From the NCBI GenBank assembly GCA_020350205.1, contig CP070707.1:1604195-1668194 (forward strand): DNA of 64,000 nt, in the 5' to 3' direction. Below the pieces are notes generated by a model. It did no database searches. It was not told where the DNA came from and saw only the letters and a program-made list of their open reading frames with translations. Shown piece by piece: positions 61,041 to 64,000 of the stretch. This DNA is from a bacterium. GTDB lineage: Bacteria > Calditrichota > Calditrichia > RBG-13-44-9. Numbering within the stretch: the stretch's first letter is position 1; each line of letters begins with the position of its first letter. Both the position numbers and the translations under genes were made by a program.

Positions 61041-62894
61041 CTAGATTAAAGGCTTAAGCCAGTATATACCATAAGGTTCAACTTTCAACTGTAATTCATC
61101 TTCAACAGCGGTAGTCTTTTTACCTGATAGCAAATCTTTCCATCTCAGGTAAGGTAAAGTGAATTGTTTTAAATCTAAAGAAAAAAGTTGTTCTTTTGAA
61201 GAAACATTTATGATGCATAAAATACACTTGTCCCTGTCGGCTGGAGTTCGTAAAACTGTGAAAAATTTTGCTGAAATTCTTAGTAGTTGTTGCGACGAGT
61301 TTGGAGAAAATGCTTCCTGATGGGTTCTTTTTACGATAAGAGTAGCTAATTGGTAACTCACTTTATAGGTGGTGGTGTCTGGGTCCAGCAGCGCCCTGAT
61401 TAATTCTGATTTCTTAATATTTTTTCGATTGATGCTGCGCGTTTGTTCTTCCTCAATGACCGACTCGGCATCATTTTTTGAACCCAGTAAACCATGCAAA
61501 TAAATTCCCGGTACCCCCATCACTACCAAAGCAATAGCTCTTGATGCGATGTAACGTTTTACCTGTAAATCATTATTTTCTCGCTTATCTTCCTTATTAA
61601 TCGCACTATACCAGGTAATATTCAACTCATACGGACTCACCATCCCGTCCGAGTCTGTTCTGTAAGAAATAAAACCACCATTTTCTATCACTTTCAATGC
61701 CATCATCTCAATTTCTTCCCTGGATAGAATATTCTTTACCGCCATAACACCAACCCCGTCATGACTGTCCAGGAAATTGAAATAGGTGGCGCGATCGGAG
61801 ATTTTTGGAAGACTGGCTGCCCATTCCGTTAATTTTGTCGAATTCTCGGTCTGAAATGTATGAAGTACCAGTGGTGGCAGGGCAAAATTATATACCATCT
61901 GTGCCTCATCATGTCCGTTCCCGAAATATTTAATATTATCTTCATGAGGTACGTTTGTCTCGGTGATAAGAGCAACATGTGGCGCAACGGTGTCAAGAAT
62001 TGTACGAAAAAGTTTGATAATAATATGTGTCTGTTCCAGATGGGCACCGCTTGTTCCTATTTCATCCCAGAGATAGGTGACTGCATCAAGCCGAATAAGA
62101 TCGGCACCTTTTCTTACATAGAATAACAGAATGTCGATCATTTTAATAAGAACCTCGGGATTACTAAAATTCAGATCGATTTGATCGGGACTAAAAGTTG
62201 TCCAGACGAATTTTTTTCCGTTCAAAGTATCGAATGCGGTAAGAACATCCGAAGTTCTTGGTCGAACCAACAGTTTTAGATAATCTGACGGTACTTTTTC
62301 GGTGGTAGAAAACACTGTAAAAAAGTTAACATAACGAGGATTCTGGTTTAAAAATTCTTGAAACCATAGGCTTTTAGAAGAAATGTGATTGAAGACTCCA
62401 TCAAACATCAATCGAAAATCATCTTTCAATTCAGCAATATCTTCCCAGCTGCCGAGATGGGGATCAACTTCTGTAAAATCCATCACCGCGAAACCTCGGT
62501 CAGAGGAAGAAGGGAAGAATGGCAGTATGTGTAAGGTATTAAAAACTCCCTTTAAATATTTTTTACAGAGATCTGCAAGAATATGAAGCGGGGATTTTGT
62601 ATCATCCCGTACCAGATCACCATAGGTGATTAAAATGACATCTTTTTCGGAAAAATGCGGACTACCGGTATGGGTCTTTTCCCATTCCAGCATATACTCT
62701 GATTTATGTGAATAATAAACTTGAACCACCCGTTCAAGTTCAGGATAATTTCGTGCTGCTTCTTTTTTTCCGTACAAATATCGAAGCTTTTGAACAATTT
62801 CTTTTTTGATACCCGGTGGTATTTGATATGGCGATCTGCGGTAATCGGGTTCAAGCAAATGAAATTTTGATGGTTTAAACTGAAAATCTTTCAT
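61041..62894 (-). CDS. GH13 sugar phosphorylase/amylase-type enzyme (sucrose/glucosylglycerate phosphorylase-like)
   Basis: 617 residues. TIM-barrel GH13 elements: NTLHILPFFPSSSDRGFAVM, DDFRLMFDGVFNHISSKSLW, nucleophile Asp in DLIRLDAVTYLWDEIGT, acid/base Glu in LITETNVPHEDN, and LDSHDGVGVM with the transition-state Asp. The GADLIRLDAVTYLWKE-like element and LHILPFFPSS fit subfamily GH13_18 (sucrose, glucosylglycerate, or related glycoside phosphorylases) better than ordinary amylases. Such enzymes release glucose-1-phosphate from small alpha-glucosides. No PTS or glucosylglycerate synthesis gene is present, so specificity is open. It follows the STAS gene on the minus strand. Confidence 0.88.
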   Translation of the reverse strand: MKDFQFKPSKFHLLEPDYRRSPYQIPPGIKKEIVQKLRYLYGKKEAARNYPELERVVQVYYSHKSEYMLEWEKTHTGSPHFSEKDVILITYGDLVRDDTKSPLHILADLCKKYLKGVFNTLHILPFFPSSSDRGFAVMDFTEVDPHLGSWEDIAELKDDFRLMFDGVFNHISSKSLWFQEFLNQNPRYVNFFTVFSTTEKVPSDYLKLLVRPRTSDVLTAFDTLNGKKFVWTTFSPDQIDLNFSNPEVLIKMIDILLFYVRKGADLIRLDAVTYLWDEIGTSGAHLEQTHIIIKLFRTILDTVAPHVALITETNVPHEDNIKYFGNGHDEAQMVYNFALPPLVLHTFQTENSTKLTEWAASLPKISDRATYFNFLDSHDGVGVMAVKNILSREEIEMMALKVIENGGFISYRTDSDGMVSPYELNITWYSAINKEDKRENNDLQVKRYIASRAIALVVMGVPGIYLHGLLGSKNDAESVIEEEQTRSINRKNIKKSELIRALLDPDTTTYKVSYQLATLIVKRTHQEAFSPNSSQQLLRISAKFFTVLRTPADRDKCILCIINVSSKEQLFSLDLKQFTLPYLRWKDLLSGKKTTAVEDELQLKVEPYGIYWLKPLI

Positions 62895-62962
62895 CCTAAC
62901 CTGATGTAAAAATCTAATGAGAAATTAAATTAATCGAGTTTATTTAACCTGAAAGCGACAAA

Positions 62963-63307
62963 CTAGTCTGTAAAACTTGAGATCGCTGCATCGGTATCTG
63001 GATAGACCTTCAAAACCTGGTCAAGGTGGGTAATTTTTAGAAGCGATTTCATGAATTCTGAGGGAGCAGCCAACCGAATGTCTCCTTTTAAAGCACGACA
63101 GTAGGCTAGCCTGGATACGATAGCACCCAGACCACTGGAATCGACATATTCAGCCTCGGATAAATCAATTACAATCCAGTGATTACCTTTTTCCACGATA
63201 TCATACAGGAAATCTTTGAATTCCTCAGAAATATCCGCACTTAAATATTTTGGAATTTCAACCACCACAACTTTATCTTCCAGATGTTTTGAAAAATGAA
63301 ATTCCAT
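62963..63307 (-). CDS. STAS-domain anti-anti-sigma factor-type protein
   Basis: 114 residues. WIVIDLSEAEYVDSSGLGAI is the STAS core with Ser in DSSGLG as the phosphorylation site, and LKGDIRLAAPSEFMKSLLKITHLD completes the fold. An ATG with no strong ribosome site begins it. In SpoIIAA-like systems such a protein sequesters an anti-sigma kinase; no anti-sigma kinase is in the window, though the neighbouring hybrid kinase could in principle be part of a partner-switch network. Confidence 0.88.
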   Translation of the reverse strand: MEFHFSKHLEDKVVVVEIPKYLSADISEEFKDFLYDIVEKGNHWIVIDLSEAEYVDSSGLGAIVSRLAYCRALKGDIRLAAPSEFMKSLLKITHLDQVLKVYPDTDAAISSFTD

Positions 63308-63417
63308 GCAGGATCCCTTAAATTTTATTTATACCTAAAATAATTTCGGTTATTTCAGAAAAGAAATTCATATATTTTAACCAGGAGAAAACTACTAACT
63401 AGTCCCTTTTGAACTGA

Positions 63418-64000
63418 CTATTTCTCCACCCCAATTCCCTTAACCAGACGGATCTTTTTTGAAAATTCACTCCAGGAATATTCAACCTCGAATGCTAATC
63501 GCTCGCACGCTTCAATCAAATTATCGCTATACTCATTTAGCCAGCGGAGTTGGGCCTGTCTTAATTGAAAATCAAGTGGAGCTGCAATTTGTTTAGGATG
63601 ACCACGTCCTAATTGTACTCCAATATCATATACAATCTCTTGTAAATCTTTTATGGTCTCACAGCTGGTTTTGAGATCGAGTTCTTTATAATTCTGAACC
63701 CAGGAATGAACCCAAAAATTTTTCTCTCGAAACATAAAATAACCTAAATGATGAAATGGTTGGTAAGCAATCCGAGCCTGGCCAATAAGAATACGAAACG
63801 GATCAAATTTTTGAGAACGAATCAGGCAGGGAATTTCGCTAATATCCCTCACCTCTTTGATTTCCAAAACAACATCATCAAGTGGGTCCTCAGACGCTCC
63901 TTCACAGCGTGCCAAATATTTTAAATCCAATGCACTGCCAATTCCCATTTTTAAATATCCAATCTTAGTGATTTTAAAATAGCTGGCAGTGAGCTGGGGA
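63418..64000 (-). CDS. DUF2252-family protein, C-terminal part (cut by right window edge)
   Basis: The frame is open from the window edge to the stop at 63418, about 194 residues with no start needed at 63948; the internal Met there is not the true start, because the reading upstream (ITKIGYLKMGIGSALDLKYL) continues the family pattern. KMGIGSALDLKYLARCEG, LEIKEVRDIS, IGQARIAYQPF and the closing GVQLGRGHPKQI are DUF2252-like. DUF2252 proteins have a predicted kinase-like fold and unknown function. Only the C-terminus is visible. Confidence 0.72.
   Translation of the reverse strand, partial: PQLTASYFKITKIGYLKMGIGSALDLKYLARCEGASEDPLDDVVLEIKEVRDISEIPCLIRSQKFDPFRILIGQARIAYQPFHHLGYFMFREKNFWVHSWVQNYKELDLKTSCETIKDLQEIVYDIGVQLGRGHPKQIAAPLDFQLRQAQLRWLNEYSDNLIEACERLAFEVEYSWSEFSKKIRLVKGIGVEK

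Overview
No rRNA, tRNA, CRISPR array, prophage or insertion sequence was seen. The gene content points to a Gram-negative bacterium of the FCB (Fibrobacterota-Chlorobiota-Bacteroidota) superphylum, probably outside Bacteroidota proper (Calditrichota, Marinimicrobia or KSB1-like; this placement is inference). Indicators are a short primary sigma factor without region 1.1, a PorV-type outer-membrane protein, a carboxypeptidase-regulatory-domain TonB receptor, DUF5683 proteins, a C-terminal type-A-like sorting domain, and a beta-barrel/propeller protein. Dispersed intergenic elements ending in GTCATCTCGA occur three times.

Layout. 0-4 kb: a TonB-dependent receptor followed by the start of a secreted protein (cut by the left edge), divergent from a duplicated-helix lipoprotein. 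4.8-8.4 kb: a sulfur-handling cluster on the minus strand, in transcription order MerR-type regulator (apparently frameshifted at a G8 run), sulfide:quinone oxidoreductase, DUF1641, DsrC/TusE-like and DsrE2-like proteins. 9-10 kb: two adjacent bacterioferritin genes, one with an intact ferroxidase site and one without. 10-19 kb: a CBM48-esterase, RNase HI, Lon, Hsp20, a Dus-family tRNA-dihydrouridine synthase, a membrane HdrD-like iron-sulfur oxidoreductase and a PHP-type tyrosine phosphatase. 19.6-26.3 kb: an ABC-2 exporter pair, an aldo/keto reductase lying between two of the dispersed repeats, a secreted aspartyl protease with a PDZ domain, and leucyl aminopeptidase. 26.5-30.6 kb: a secreted protein, a LytR_C protein, RsfS, ArgS (overlapping) and a PfkB kinase.

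30.6-40.7 kb is an envelope block on the minus strand: PorV-like protein, a degenerate M6-peptidase-like secreted protein with a sorting tail, a gluzincin-propeller-barrel fusion, two DUF5683 proteins and an RmlD-like reductase. Intrinsic-terminator-like hairpins lie directly before two of these genes. 41-47 kb: pyrimidine-nucleoside phosphorylase, phosphoglucosamine mutase-type enzyme, primary sigma factor, deoxyribose-phosphate aldolase and a lipoprotein glycoside hydrolase. 47.3-54 kb on the plus strand: tig-clpP-clpX, an acyl-CoA dehydrogenase joined by a 1-nt overlap to an HD-GYP response regulator, and an SPL-type radical SAM protein. 54-64 kb on the minus strand: RfbB, a protein with about eleven 16-residue repeats, a sodium:solute symporter, a hybrid histidine kinase, a GH13 phosphorylase-type enzyme, a STAS protein and a DUF2252 protein cut by the right edge.

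The picture is a heterotroph with sulfide oxidation capacity, substantial proteostasis genes (Lon, Hsp20, trigger factor, ClpXP), a glycan/sugar phosphorolysis toolkit, nucleoside salvage and an elaborate FCB-type outer membrane. The best leads for something undescribed are the frameshifted Cys-rich MerR regulator of the sulfide cluster, the catalytically dead M6 homologue, the protease-propeller-barrel fusion, the paired bacterioferritins and the terminator-before-start arrangement in the envelope block.
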